Assembly (NCBI GenBank): GCA_019059635.1 | Contig: JAGVRJ010000002.1 | Span: forward strand, 1,054,001-1,118,000 | Direction: 5' to 3' | DNA length: 64,000 nt | Origin: Proales similis | Lineage: Eukaryota > Rotifera > Eurotatoria > Ploima > Proalidae | In this document: piece by piece, positions 55,187-64,000 of the stretch | How the letters are laid out: the number at the start of each line of letters is the position of its first letter | How positions within the stretch are numbered: position 1 is the first letter of the stretch | The notes under the pieces: model-generated | The model's input: only the letters and a program-made list of their open reading frames with translations | What the model was told of the DNA's origin: nothing | The model's database searches: none | Translations under genes and position numbers: made by a program

Positions 55187-56764
55187 ATGTTTGTTTTCGC
55201 ACTGTTTTTGGCGTTTGCCTGTCCGATTCAATCGCGTCTGATTATTAAGCCGAACAGTCTGAACGGCACCGAGTACGTTCGCTACCGGCTAAGTGACAAG
55301 CAGCTCGGCATTCAAAAGTACCTCGCTTGGCTCACTTATCTCCAGCAGGACGATAGGCGAGATTCCGTGAGAGAGTCTTGGCAAGGATGGGACGTGAACT
55401 ACGACAACGATCAAAAGGATATGGAGTCGGTCAGATATCCATTGGCGTTCATTGGCTACGCGATGGCCACTGCTGCTCATCAGACGCCGGCCTACACCGA
55501 ACTGGCATCCAATGTGCTACTCGACTGCATCGAGCGAATGATCGAAAGGCACCAGTATGAGTATATTGAAGCATATTGGTCGCATCTGGCCACTTTTCCG
55601 GATCCGATTGTGCACCAGAATATCATGTACTCTGGACACTTGGCGCATTTGATTGCCTTGTACGAGTCGATAAGCGGAGATATGCGCTTCTCAACAGCCG
55701 GATGGACGTTCAGTTGGAACAGCACGCATCAAGTTAATTACACGGCGAGTAAACTTATGGACGCGATTCTAAAGCAAGTGCAGGCCGGCCACACCGGCGG
55801 AGTCTGCTGTGAGCCGAACAGCATATTCATCACGTGCAACAATCATCCGCGCAATGCATTCCTTTTGTACGATCGAATTCATGGCACCAACTACTCGCTG
55901 AGCAACAGCAAATGGGAGAACTGGGTCAAGAAGCATGCACGCGCCCCGATCGAAGAGGTGCGCTACTTTAGGATTATTTACTACGAGCCGCTTGATGTGT
56001 TCATTCCATTTTACGGATCGACTGGCAACGACGCATGGACTCTGACGTTCATGAACTGGCTCGATGATGGACAAATGGTGCTCGAGGGCTATGAAAAGCT
56101 GCACAAAAACCCCCGCTGGACTCGGGTGGCTGCCGATCAAGAGTACTTGGCATCCGGACTGTTTGGCAAGATGTCAGAGTTGAACCAGTGGATGGCCACT
56201 TCAATGTATTGCATAGTCGAGCATCAAAATGCCGCTTTACTGCCCTCTCTTCGCACGAATCGAAGTCTGAACGCATTGAACTGGTTCGAAAAACAGTTCG
56301 GCACTTTGTTTGACTCGACGTCGAGCAGCTGTAAAAACAGCTATTCCTACGAGATTGATGACCAACGATTCAAGATAATGACTGTGGCCAACCTGCTCAT
56401 GGCCATGACCACGTCAACAGACACTTTCAAGCAAATTTACAACGAGAATTACTTTTACGCGCGTCGACACGAGCCCAAGCTCGTCAATGTAGACTATCCC
56501 AACTTGCACGTGTCAAGTGCGTTCTTTGATTCGCACAAGGCTCTTTTAAAATTTAGCTTGAAAACCGACTGTGAACAGGACATTGGCGGGGTCGAATTTG
56601 GCGTGAAAAATCTCGGCTCGTTTAAATCGGCCCGAATGCAGGTGAATGGCGTTTGGTTCGATTTGACCGACCAAGTGATCTACAGTCATGGAAAGCAATC
56701 TCTTTTATTTGCAAATATGAACATTTCGCACGCAGCTGTTCACAACTTCTTAATTAGCCTCTGA
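55187..56764 (+). CDS. Linalool dehydratase/isomerase-family protein, probably laterally acquired
   Basis: Single exon, 525 residues. The N-terminus MFVFALFLAFACPIQS is a signal peptide. Signature segments of the linalool dehydratase/isomerase (Ldi/LinD) family are present: RYPLAFIGYAMA (about 83-94) with TPAYTEL, NIMYSGHL (His151), VCCEPNSIFITCN (Cys207, Cys208, Cys217) and GSTGNDAWTLTFMNW (about 277-291). In the bacterial enzyme, as I recall it, one His and two Cys nine residues apart act on the tertiary alcohol; here His151 and the Cys208/Cys217 pair occupy those motifs. The known enzyme forms an alpha/alpha barrel and interconverts linalool, geraniol and myrcene. Several N-x-S/T sites fit secretion. 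Neighbours are the animal genes SMCR8 (306 bases upstream) and ANKRD54. The real substrate is unknown. Confidence 0.85.
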   Translation: MFVFALFLAFACPIQSRLIIKPNSLNGTEYVRYRLSDKQLGIQKYLAWLTYLQQDDRRDSVRESWQGWDVNYDNDQKDMESVRYPLAFIGYAMATAAHQTPAYTELASNVLLDCIERMIERHQYEYIEAYWSHLATFPDPIVHQNIMYSGHLAHLIALYESISGDMRFSTAGWTFSWNSTHQVNYTASKLMDAILKQVQAGHTGGVCCEPNSIFITCNNHPRNAFLLYDRIHGTNYSLSNSKWENWVKKHARAPIEEVRYFRIIYYEPLDVFIPFYGSTGNDAWTLTFMNWLDDGQMVLEGYEKLHKNPRWTRVAADQEYLASGLFGKMSELNQWMATSMYCIVEHQNAALLPSLRTNRSLNALNWFEKQFGTLFDSTSSSCKNSYSYEIDDQRFKIMTVANLLMAMTTSTDTFKQIYNENYFYARRHEPKLVNVDYPNLHVSSAFFDSHKALLKFSLKTDCEQDIGGVEFGVKNLGSFKSARMQVNGVWFDLTDQVIYSHGKQSLLFANMNISHAAVHNFLISL

Positions 56765-56772
56765 AGTCGATG

Positions 56773-56778
56773 AATAAA
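56773..56778 (+). terminator. Poly(A) signal of the Ldi-family gene
   Basis: AATAAA starts 8 bases after the TGA stop, giving a normal eukaryotic 3' end. Confidence 0.6.
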
Positions 56779-57084
56779 GCATTCGCAAGTGAGACCATCC
56801 TGATGGGGACCGCAGACAGGCGGTCTGTTTAGGCAGCTCTGGCCAATTGGCAAAGTGAATTTGTGTAGTTTATTTTGATCAGAGGAATTATTTAAACGAA
56901 CGATTATTCATTTGCGTTCGTAATTGGTCTTCGTCCTCTCTGCTCGGCTGCAAATACGTATCAGGACGCTAGGCGAGCAAAAGAACTGATTCGGTTAGAT
57001 TGTGAACAACACTCGCTGAATACTCGCTCAATTTAGCTCGCTCATTCTCGGTCCGAGTAGCCCAAGCCAAGAGAGATAACTAGG
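56779..57084. other. Spacer before ANKRD54
   Basis: 306 bases. No gene or TATA box recognised. Confidence 0.35.
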
Positions 57085-58330
57085 ATGCAATGCAACGATG
57101 AAGAAACAAAGAGCCAAAGTGTTCCATTGATTCACGTCTCTTCATCGCCCTCTATAATTTCGGCCTCCAGCTCTGCCATTCCAGTCATACATTCAGACAA
57201 GTCTCATCTGGTGATCAAGAGCGGCGAGCTTCCGAATCTCACCATCGGTTTTGAATGGGCCAGCTCGTCCGCTCATCGTCCGGCATCTCGCTTCTCACTC
57301 ATGCCTCGGAGACAATGCAAAAGCTCAAGTGACGACTCATTTGCCACCACACACCACGTTCAACCGGATGTGCCAGGCTCGGCATGCACGTCGCCAGAGG
57401 TGAACTTGATCAAGCACGGCAAGTTCGGCTTTAATCCGGCTGACGCCAGAGTCCTGAGTATGAAACCGGCCAAACAAACCTTTTTAAAAAACCTTCGTCG
57501 ACCAGTAAAACGCATAAATCGCGGCAGTCGCCCTTTTGCCACCGATCAGACAATCAGCGAAAAGAGAAAGAACGAACGTAATCGCCTTGTCTTCTCTAGT
57601 CCCTCTCTAATCGCGTGTTCTTAATTTGAGCAAAACATCCGAATAGCGCCAATTCAGAAAAGACTTTTTAGTGCAGTGTACCAGGAGAACGTACAATCAG
57701 GTAGGGAACGGGCCACACAACCAATTAAGAAGCAAGTTTAATGAAATGCGCTTCAAAGTGGAGTACCTGCTACGCTCAGAGGACGTGGATGTGAACGGCA
57801 AAGATGACAAGGAGCGCACTTGCCTTCACTTGGCCAGCTCTCGAGGCAACTTGCCAATTGTTCGAACCTTGATTGACCATGGCGCCGATCCGAATCTAAA
57901 AGACTGCGTGGGAAATCTGCCCATTCACCTGGCCATAATTGGAAGTCATGTGCCGATTGTTACTGCCCTGCTCGAAGCTGGCACCGATGTCAACTCGCTG
58001 GATCTGAACGGCAAAACGGTCATACATCTGGCTGGCACGCGTCTCCGCTGGCTCCTCAACACCGAAAGCAGCCAAGTGCCAGCGAAGCTTAAATACGAGG
58101 CCATCTTGGTAATGAATCAGCTCTTTTCAAAATGGCGAATGCTTTCGTTCTGACTCTCTCTCTACCCTGCACAGATAATGAACATGATAAAAGAATACTT
58201 GAAAGTGAGGCAAAGTGCCACCGATGAACTAGAGCTGTTGACCAATCGTCTGGAGAACGCCTTTACACTCAACGACATGAACACAGTGACCAAGGACATT
58301 TTAAGCAATTTCGACAATCTAAGCCTTTGA
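57085..58330 (+). CDS. ANKRD54: ANKRD54-like ankyrin-repeat protein
   Basis: Three exons: 57085-57577, 57672-58108 and 58175-58330, giving 361 residues. The N-terminal 165 residues are Ser-rich and basic with no known domain. Ankyrin repeats follow: ERTCLHLASSRGNLPIVRTL, DHGADPNLKDCVGNLPIHLA and LEAGTDVNSLDLNGKTVIHLA. The C-terminal helix pair MIKEYLKVRQ...LLTNRLENAFTL and DILSNFDNLSL corresponds to the conserved ANKRD54 tail. By family knowledge ANKRD54 is a nucleocytoplasmic shuttling adaptor that exports Lyn/BTK-type kinases in vertebrates; its role in invertebrates is little known. A GTAGG in exon 2 (about 57701) could be a donor, but reading through keeps a sensible frame. Confidence 0.85.
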
Positions 58331-58828
58331 TTACCAAGCGGGCACAAGCAGGCGTAAATTCGAAGTCGCTTGGCTCTTTCAGTCTTTCTCAACACAACAA
58401 TCTCAATCGTGCTTGTCACCTGACGTGCTCCTCTGGCATTCGTACGCTACTTATATCAGTCTCTATATACTCTCCAAATCATGATTGATTTCTATTTTAT
58501 TTCTAAAATTGAAGGACCTTTAAATTATGTTGGCTTTTCAAAATGTTCTCTTTTCTACGTTAACAAAGAATAAAATAAAAGAAAAAAAAACAGAGGAAAA
58601 GATACAGTTTCAAGGCGATGCTGTCTTATTTTATTCGAGCTGCCCAAGCGCACATGAACGAAATGAGTTTCGAGCGGTATTCTCTTCGACAGTTTTTCAA
58701 CCCGTCTTGGGAATAGTGTTGATACTGTTTAAATCGAATTGGGTCAGTTCTCTATGATCACTAATGTTTTTTATTCTGCTGTGATTGATTTTGGTGAATG
58801 TGATGCTAGTAGCTCTCTAGAATGCTGC
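58331..58828. other. Convergent spacer between ANKRD54 and caveolin copy A
   Basis: AT-rich, with an A-rich stretch and AATAAA at 58569-58574 usable by ANKRD54. No gene seen. Confidence 0.4.
58569..58574 (+). terminator. Possible poly(A) signal of ANKRD54
   Basis: AATAAA 239 bases after the stop codon in an A-rich context. Confidence 0.4.
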
Positions 58829-59394
58829 TTATTGGTTCTCATCTCCGTCGATCATACCAATAGGCTTAGGAGGAGGACCCTGCGAGTTGACCACATGGAT
58901 TCTGGAGAAGAAGAGACCTGCAGTCTCAGTGCACGGTCCAACGAATGCTTTAAATAGCAAGCATTAAGCCTTTGTCCAATATGCAGCATTCAACGTCGCA
59001 AAAGCTTACTTGAGAGCCAAATGCTGATGATCTTTCGACTCGGGTAGAGCAGGATGTGGAAAAGTCGAAGCATCGGGGTGACGAACCAGATGATTGCGTA
59101 CGAGACGGACGCGAAGACGAAGCCCCATCCGAGAGCAATGCACAGACCCGTGAAGAAGGTCAAGAGCTTGTAGCAGCAGCTCTTGCTGCATCGGAAGCAC
59201 GCGAACGAGTTCTTCCAGACGCTGAAAGAACAAGCGGTTCAGCCAGGGCCTGATTGCACCGTGAGCGAGAGAGACAATTACCAGTCCATGGAGTGAATAC
59301 CGTCGGGCTCGGCGAACACATCGTCGAAGCTGACTTGCATGAAATGGTTCATGTGATTGGGATCACGGTTTTCCATGTTGACTTGCTCGGTCAT
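58829..59394 (-). CDS. CAV: Caveolin, tandem copy A
   Basis: Three exons on -: 59394-59282, 59221-59010 and 58947-58829, giving 147 residues. The caveolin signature is VSFDDVFAEPDGIHSMD (classic form FEDVIAEP), followed by the scaffolding-like segment VWKNSFACFRCSKSCCYKLL and the intramembrane hairpin LLTFFTGLCIALGWGFVFASV. A cysteine-rich cytosolic face (CFRC, SCCY) suits palmitoylation. The tail SRIHVVNSQGPPPKPIG ends GDENQ. By family knowledge caveolins oligomerise in the plasma membrane, bind cholesterol and can form caveolae. Exon 2 encodes exactly the same protein as exon 2 of copy B, 2.7 kb away. A TATAAAAG lies on - at 59569-59562. Confidence 0.9.
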
Positions 59395-61544
59395 TTCTGC
59401 AGATTCTAGATTTCCTAGGCGCTTAGAATAGTTGAGCGATGTGTCTAAAATTTGGTGACCAACAAGTAAGTCGAGTTGCTTTTTCTATTCAAAACACCAG
59501 TCTTGATTTGCTTATTTTGCAGGTTAACCATAATGAAACGAAGTAAATTTATTTAAGCCGGCTTTTATAGGCTACGGTTGCTCAACTTCAGAATGTTTGT
59601 TTAGTTGGGTATTGCCATGGCGAACATAAAAATAAAGCCAAATGCGTTACGAGCGAATTTCGATCGGTTGCTCCCCTTTACGTCCTTTTATTCGCCACCG
59701 TAACTCAATAAGAGAATGGGCGCACTGAGTGCTTAGCGATTCGACGTTCGAATGGGGCAGAAACCGAAAGAGAGGGAGGCAGGCAGCGAGAGAAAAACCA
59801 TAAAGAAAACAAAACACGTTAGAAATCAGACGATTGAAAACCAGCCGTTTACAAATAAAAGTCGCTATAAAGAAAAATTTGGGTCGAGAAAAATGGAACA
59901 TTGAAGGGTGAACGCAGCAAGAGCTGATGTTAAAGATTGTGACGCCTTTACGTTCGTTACTTTGGCTGTTTCTAAACTGTTATTGCGCACAGTTGCATGG
60001 CAGCCGTTTTCAGTGAGCCAAAGGCATCAACCTGCTTAGCCATGCGAATGAAAGGCATTTAGAAAAATGGGCGAATCGGGGAGAGACCAAGTGGAAGCTG
60101 CTTCTGCTGCTGCACATTAAAGCGACGCAGACTCCGAGCTCTAAAGAAAGTAATGAAGATTAATTACGAAGGAATAAACACCGTCCTGGCCATAAAGCAG
60201 CGAGCTAAGTCAATCCAATCAAATTAAGGATCGAACAAGTTGTCAAGTAAGAGAGGGAGAGAAAACGAGAAATAGAATCAGATCGCAAGTTTCCATGGCG
60301 TCGCTCGATTTCCGCAGGCGAGCAAACAGAAAAGAACGAGAAAGAGGCGCAGCTCTGATTTCAATTAAACTCAAGAAAAAACGATAGAAAATTAAAGCGC
60401 AGGCCATAACTACCGTGACAATAATAATCATAACAATCATAATAATAATTGTTATTAATCTGAAAGGATGCAAAATGAAAAAGTTCGACTTTGAAAATGT
60501 TTCCTTTTGTTTGGTTTTTCAATTTGCAATAAACCAAGCTCATTGTTTTATTGGAGCTTCAGAAAACGAAAATTGACTCGAGCGCGTGTCATGCCAAATG
60601 TGATCATAGCATCGTAGAGAGGAAGCCATTCTTGTCCTCTATAATAATTCATTTAAAACGCAATAATACGAAACGTGGCCGAATGCGAAGGCTGTCGATC
60701 AGCCGATTAAATTCGAACGCACGGCTTTTGTTTTTAATGATGACGATGCCTGAGCACAAAAATGCCTCAACACGCTGCCTCTTTAAGTGTGTTTATTTAC
60801 TGGCGTGCTGAGCACGAACAGCTTATGAAGCTTAAACGGTGTGCTCCGAACGCAAATGTCCAACTGTTCTAACCTTGATTCGTCTTCTTCGTCTAAGTCA
60901 AGCTCCTGCTGTGAATTCTTCTATTTGCGTTCTTTCCAAACTTCAAGGCCAGCTCTGATATTAAAATTAAAAACTGTCAATTTCCGCCCAAATTGCCTCC
61001 GAATCGCAACGTAGAATTGTGTCTGCCTGAGAAAGTCTCGCTACCGAATATAATCTGACATTTCAAGCCACCCAGCTGCGTGCTCTTCCAGACAGACGAA
61101 CTTAGACTGTGGCTAGCATAGACGCTGTAAACTACTCTCGCTAACTTGTCATTAAATTTGTCAAGTCGAGCCAAAGTGAATCTCATTGGAATTCGAAAAG
61201 AAAGGGTCAATGCGTGGCTTCTTGTTGAATGATTCCCTCTTTCAGGTTGATAGACTTTCTTCTTGGCTTCTTGTCGACTCGAGCTCTCGTTCCTTTCTGA
61301 CTCTGCTTGCCTTCCTGATCTCCCCGACCCGCTCTCATTGATGCTAAGATTGATGATTTTAAGATTCGTTTTTTTTTTTATTTCGAAACTGTTTATTGAT
61401 TGGGTTCGACAAGATCAAGACAATTTCAAGCGAAATAGTATCACCATCATCAAACCGACTTAGGCTTAAGGTTATAAGGTTGAAGTTGAGTTGATTTATT
61501 GGATATTAGCTATTCGTAAATGGTGAATTGCGCTACGAGTAAGT
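59395..61544. other. 2.1-kb spacer between caveolin copies A and B
   Basis: No coding family recognised. It contains the copy A promoter (TATA at 59562-59569) and long AT-rich and T-rich stretches. Unlike the genes themselves, it shows no obvious repeat of the copy B upstream region. Confidence 0.4.
59562..59569 (-). promoter_or_regulatory. TATA box of caveolin copy A
   Basis: TATAAAAG on -, 168 bases before the ATG. Confidence 0.5.
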
Positions 61545-62131
61545 TTATCTAAAATTTTTTCCTCGCTGGTTTTCATCGCCGTCCATTTGGCCAATCGGAG
61601 GCGGCGGCGGGCCCTGCGAGTTGACCACATGGATTCTGGAGAAGAAGAGACCTGCAGTCTCAGTGCACGGTCCAACGAATGCTTTAAATAGCAAGCATTA
61701 AGCATTTGTCCAATATGCAGCATTCAACGTCGCAAAAGCTTACTTGAGAGCCAAATGCTGATGATCTTTCGACTCGGGTAGAGCAGGATGTGGAAAAGTC
61801 GAAGCATCGGAGTGACGAACCAGATGATTGCGTACGAGACGGACGCGAAGACGAAGCCCCATCCGAGAGCAATGCACAGACCAGTGAAGAAGGTCAGGAG
61901 CTTGTAGCAGCAGCTCTTGCTGCATCGGAAGCACGCGAACGAGTTCTTCCAGACGCTGAAAGAACAAGCGGTTCAGCCAGAGCCTGATTGCACCGTGTGC
62001 GAGGAGAGTGGCAATTACCAGTCCATGGATCGAATACCGTCGGGCTCGGCGAACACATCGTCGAAGCTGACTTGCATGAAATGGTTCATATGATGGGGAT
62101 CACGGTGCTCCATATTGACTTCCTCGGCCAT
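61545..62131 (-). CDS. CAV: Caveolin, tandem copy B
   Basis: Three exons on -: 62131-62019, 61955-61744 and 61681-61545, giving 153 residues. It is nearly identical to copy A through exon 2, the intron after it and the first half of exon 3. Differences are MAEEVNMEHRDPHH versus MTEQVNMENRDPNH at the N-terminus, GIRSMDW versus GIHSMDW, and the tail, which here reads PPPPPIGQMDGDENQ then RGKNFR. The three exon-2 base differences I see by eye are all synonymous. The same caveolin signature and hairpin are present. A TATAAAAAG lies on - at 62226-62218. It is transcribed in the same direction as copies A and C. Confidence 0.9.
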
Positions 62132-62950
62132 TTTTTTTGCTCTTTGCTTTTTTCCTGTGCTTTTTTATTTAACTGAAAGCTCTACGTTAAATGAAAGAAA
62201 TCGATTCAGAGGCTTTTCTTTTTATATGACTTGTTTCTGTTTATATATTAGCGACGTTTGCCTGTTGCCATAGGTTATGTATATATTTCTTATTGCATTT
62301 ACGGCTCCATCGAATCAACCGTGCGCAACTTGCGCCAAGGGGCTCTCTGGTTGGCAAGCGCCAACTTTTTTTTTTTTTTCAAACTCATAATTTATTTGCT
62401 TTTTCAGTAGCTACATTAAATAGCGGCTCAATATTCGCTTCAGCTCATGCTTCTGTTGCCAGAATATTTTGTTTACTCCCAAGTTCGCAAGTGTGCTTGA
62501 CTACTGGGCGAGTTGTCGTGGCAGCAGCCATAGCGACTCGTCGACCTAATGCTTCAAACACTCAAGCCCTCTTAAAATTAATGCTCCGAATCGAACAAGC
62601 TTCCTCCCTCCCTCCCTCGCTCTACTATTTTTCTTCAAATTTTTTTTTCTCTCCCTCTTGCCAGATCTTCATGCCGGGTTCATTTGCGTCATTCAAACTT
62701 GTTAGTGAAAGCTAATTGAAGCGTGTTACTTTCTTGCTACACTCCGACCAATTTCGGCCCGCATTAGCGGGTTTCTACGTAACCAATGCGCAACTTGACA
62801 TGCTCAGAACGATTGCGTCATCGATTGTTATTTGCTTCAGAGGTTTTTCTGGCTTTTAAACGGTTTATTTGACGCAGTTGAAAGCGACCTTAGAAATTTA
62901 TTCAAAATGGCTTGAAAAACACAATTGCTTGGATATTTGGACCGAGCGGT
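62132..62950. other. Spacer between caveolin copies B and C
   Basis: Contains the copy B TATA box, a T run near 62366-62379 and a CCCT-rich stretch near 62605-62625. No gene recognised. Confidence 0.4.
62218..62226 (-). promoter_or_regulatory. TATA box of caveolin copy B
   Basis: TATAAAAAG on -, about 88 bases before the ATG. Confidence 0.55.
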
Positions 62951-63597
62951 TCATCTAAACGAGCGTGTGCCTTGAGGATTGTCGCCAGGAAGTTCGCCGA
63001 TTGGCTTGGGAGGTGTGCCAGTTGAATTGGTGATGTGGATTCGGCTGAATACGAGACCGTATGTCTCCATGATCGGGCCAAGAATTGAGCCCAGTATAAT
63101 CGAGAGCATTTTTCGCACTGAATAGAGCACAATATGCAGGAGACGAATCTCGGGCGTTAAGCACCAGATGTTTGCGAACGACACACAGGCAAACAGGCAG
63201 CCCCAGAATAGCGCTTTTATTTGTTTCGATTAGAAAAATTCGACAAGTTTCGGTTACAATTGAACTTACCGGCTGGTAAACCGCAAATAAATGTCAGAAT
63301 CTTGTAGCATAGATTGCGTCCACAGTTGAAGCATTTAAAAGAGTTTCGCCAAACACTGAAAAATCGAGTTCTGGTTTCAGAGAAACGGGAAAGTGCGGTC
63401 GAATGAATTACCAATCGGCTGAATGAGCGCCCTCTGGCTCGGCTAGAACGTCGTCGAACATGACCTTGGTAAATAGAAGATGAGCAAAGACGAATCGAAA
63501 ATAAAGAGAGGCTGGTCAAATTGGGCCTCACCTGAACATGCAGATTCATGTTGTTCGGATCTCGATTAATAAGATCAACCTCGGCTTTGGCTGCCAT
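62951..63597 (-). CDS. CAV: Caveolin, diverged tandem copy C
   Basis: Four exons on -: 63597-63532, 63464-63412, 63355-63270 and 63213-62951, giving 155 residues. The signature reads VMFDDVLAEPEGAHSADW, closer to the textbook FEDVIAEP. Then come VWRNSFKCFNCGRNLCYKIL, a hairpin (ILTFICGLPAGALFWGCLFA) and the tail SRIHITNSTGTPPKPIGELP. Two of its introns fall at places where copies A and B have none (after LHVQ and within the hairpin), while the junction at D-W is shared in position and phase. A/B therefore lost introns or C gained them. A TATAAATA lies on - at 63708-63701. The role is as for the other copies. Confidence 0.9.
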
Positions 63598-63700
63598 CTT
63601 TCTCCTTTGGCTTTGAGTTAAGCTGCTCTGGCTCTTGTGGCCTTTTTATTATTCACTTTTTATTTCTAAAAATGTTATCATCAAAGAGTCTGGCCCGGCC

Positions 63701-63708
63701 TATTTATA
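63701..63708 (-). promoter_or_regulatory. TATA box of caveolin copy C
   Basis: TATAAATA on -, 104 bases before the ATG, in a GC-rich setting. Confidence 0.6.
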
Positions 63709-63868
63709 CTCCGACCGGGCAAAACGGCCAATATTTATGGTGTCACCATAGTGAACTCATTCTTCTTGTTTGGTCCAAATCCAGTTGATGTTTGCCCAGT
63801 CATTTGGAAAGAGGGGATGGGAGCACTCTTTTCTGCGTGCCATTCGACCAATATTGTAAATATTTGAT

Positions 63869-63874
63869 TTTATT
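63869..63874 (-). terminator. Possible poly(A) signal of the gene at the right edge
   Basis: AATAAA on -, 32 bases beyond the stop codon proposed at 63906-63908. Confidence 0.4.
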
Positions 63875-63905
63875 CTTTCCATAAATATTTAATCGTTGCA
63901 ATTTT

Positions 63906-63962
63906 TCAAAGGCTCTTGGACCGAGCTTTGACATACGTGCTAAGACGCGGCCGCCGAACCCA
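63906..63962 (-). CDS. Possible 3'-terminal exon of a gene running off the right edge
   Basis: On -, a pyrimidine-rich acceptor (CTCTCTATCTTTTCAG) ends at 63963. Read in phase 0 the following 57 bases give WVRRPRLSTYVKARSKSL and a TGA, then an AATAAA. The peptide is basic and unrecognised. Another frame stays open for 63 codons, so the phase is not settled without the upstream exons. Confidence 0.35.
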   Translation of the reverse strand, partial: WVRRPRLSTYVKARSKSL

Positions 63963-64000
63963 CTGAAAAGATAGAGAGTTTCAGATGGCATAACGAGAAA

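Noticed and set aside
55187-56764. Bacterial contamination as the source of the Ldi-family gene
   Set aside because: It has a eukaryotic poly(A) signal, sits 306 bases from SMCR8 and about 320 bases from ANKRD54 on the same contig, and its base composition by eye matches the neighbours; contamination would need a mis-join at both ends.
57701-57733. Intron inside ANKRD54 exon 2
   Set aside because: A GTAGG is present, but the frame is open through it and removing the stretch to the nearest AG breaks the phase.

Overview
This window is the nuclear genome of a bilaterian invertebrate. It shows spliced genes with short GT-AG introns (mostly 50-75 nt), AATAAA poly(A) signals close behind stop codons, several TATA boxes, and animal-specific genes (Shank, DNMBP/Tuba, calcipressin, caveolins, SMCR8, SPAG8). 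The exact phylum cannot be fixed from this sequence. SPAG8 implies motile cilia or flagellated sperm. I rebuilt exons by hand from splice sites, codon phase and recalled protein families; no alignment was run.

Layout. 1-475: 3' end of a possible bulb-lectin-like gene. 1233-6633: delta-9 desaturase, RBBP6-like protein and acyl-protein thioesterase, all on +. 7192-8240 (-): PP2A catalytic subunit. 8241-13049: long non-coding stretch. 13050-18232: Shank scaffold in ten exons, without visible SH3 or SAM domains. 19288-20085: SPSB3-like SPRY gene, followed by about 3.3 kb without genes. 23440-24575 (-) COQ3 and 25000-25968 (+) calcipressin lie head to head. 26335-27260: small HspQ/YccV-fold protein with an N-terminal hydrophobic segment. 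27656-28490: SPAG8.

28735-32471: a cluster of four small secreted proteins. Three of them (28735, 29852 and the minus-strand gene at 32471) share an N-terminal motif and intron phases and look like a local, undescribed family. 32913-35257: ANKZF1/Vms1. 35387-39498: DNMBP/Tuba RhoGEF. 39768-42323 (-): TTF2-type SNF2 ATPase. 42632-43449 (-): WBP2. 44540-45907: PPTC7-type phosphatase. 46107-46874 (-): ARL6IP1. 47685-51661: condensin subunit NCAPG. 51962-54880: SMCR8.

55187-56764 is the most striking gene: an intronless, signal-peptide-bearing protein that matches the linalool dehydratase/isomerase family of bacteria and fungi and keeps the His and Cys residues associated with catalysis. It sits between two ordinary animal genes (SMCR8 and ANKRD54), which suggests an ancient lateral acquisition. 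57085-58330: ANKRD54. 58829-63597 (-): three tandem caveolin genes, two of them nearly identical. A possible 3' exon of another minus-strand gene runs off the right edge.

Most genes are unrelated housekeeping or signalling genes. The local groups with a shared theme are the secreted-protein cluster and the caveolin cluster.
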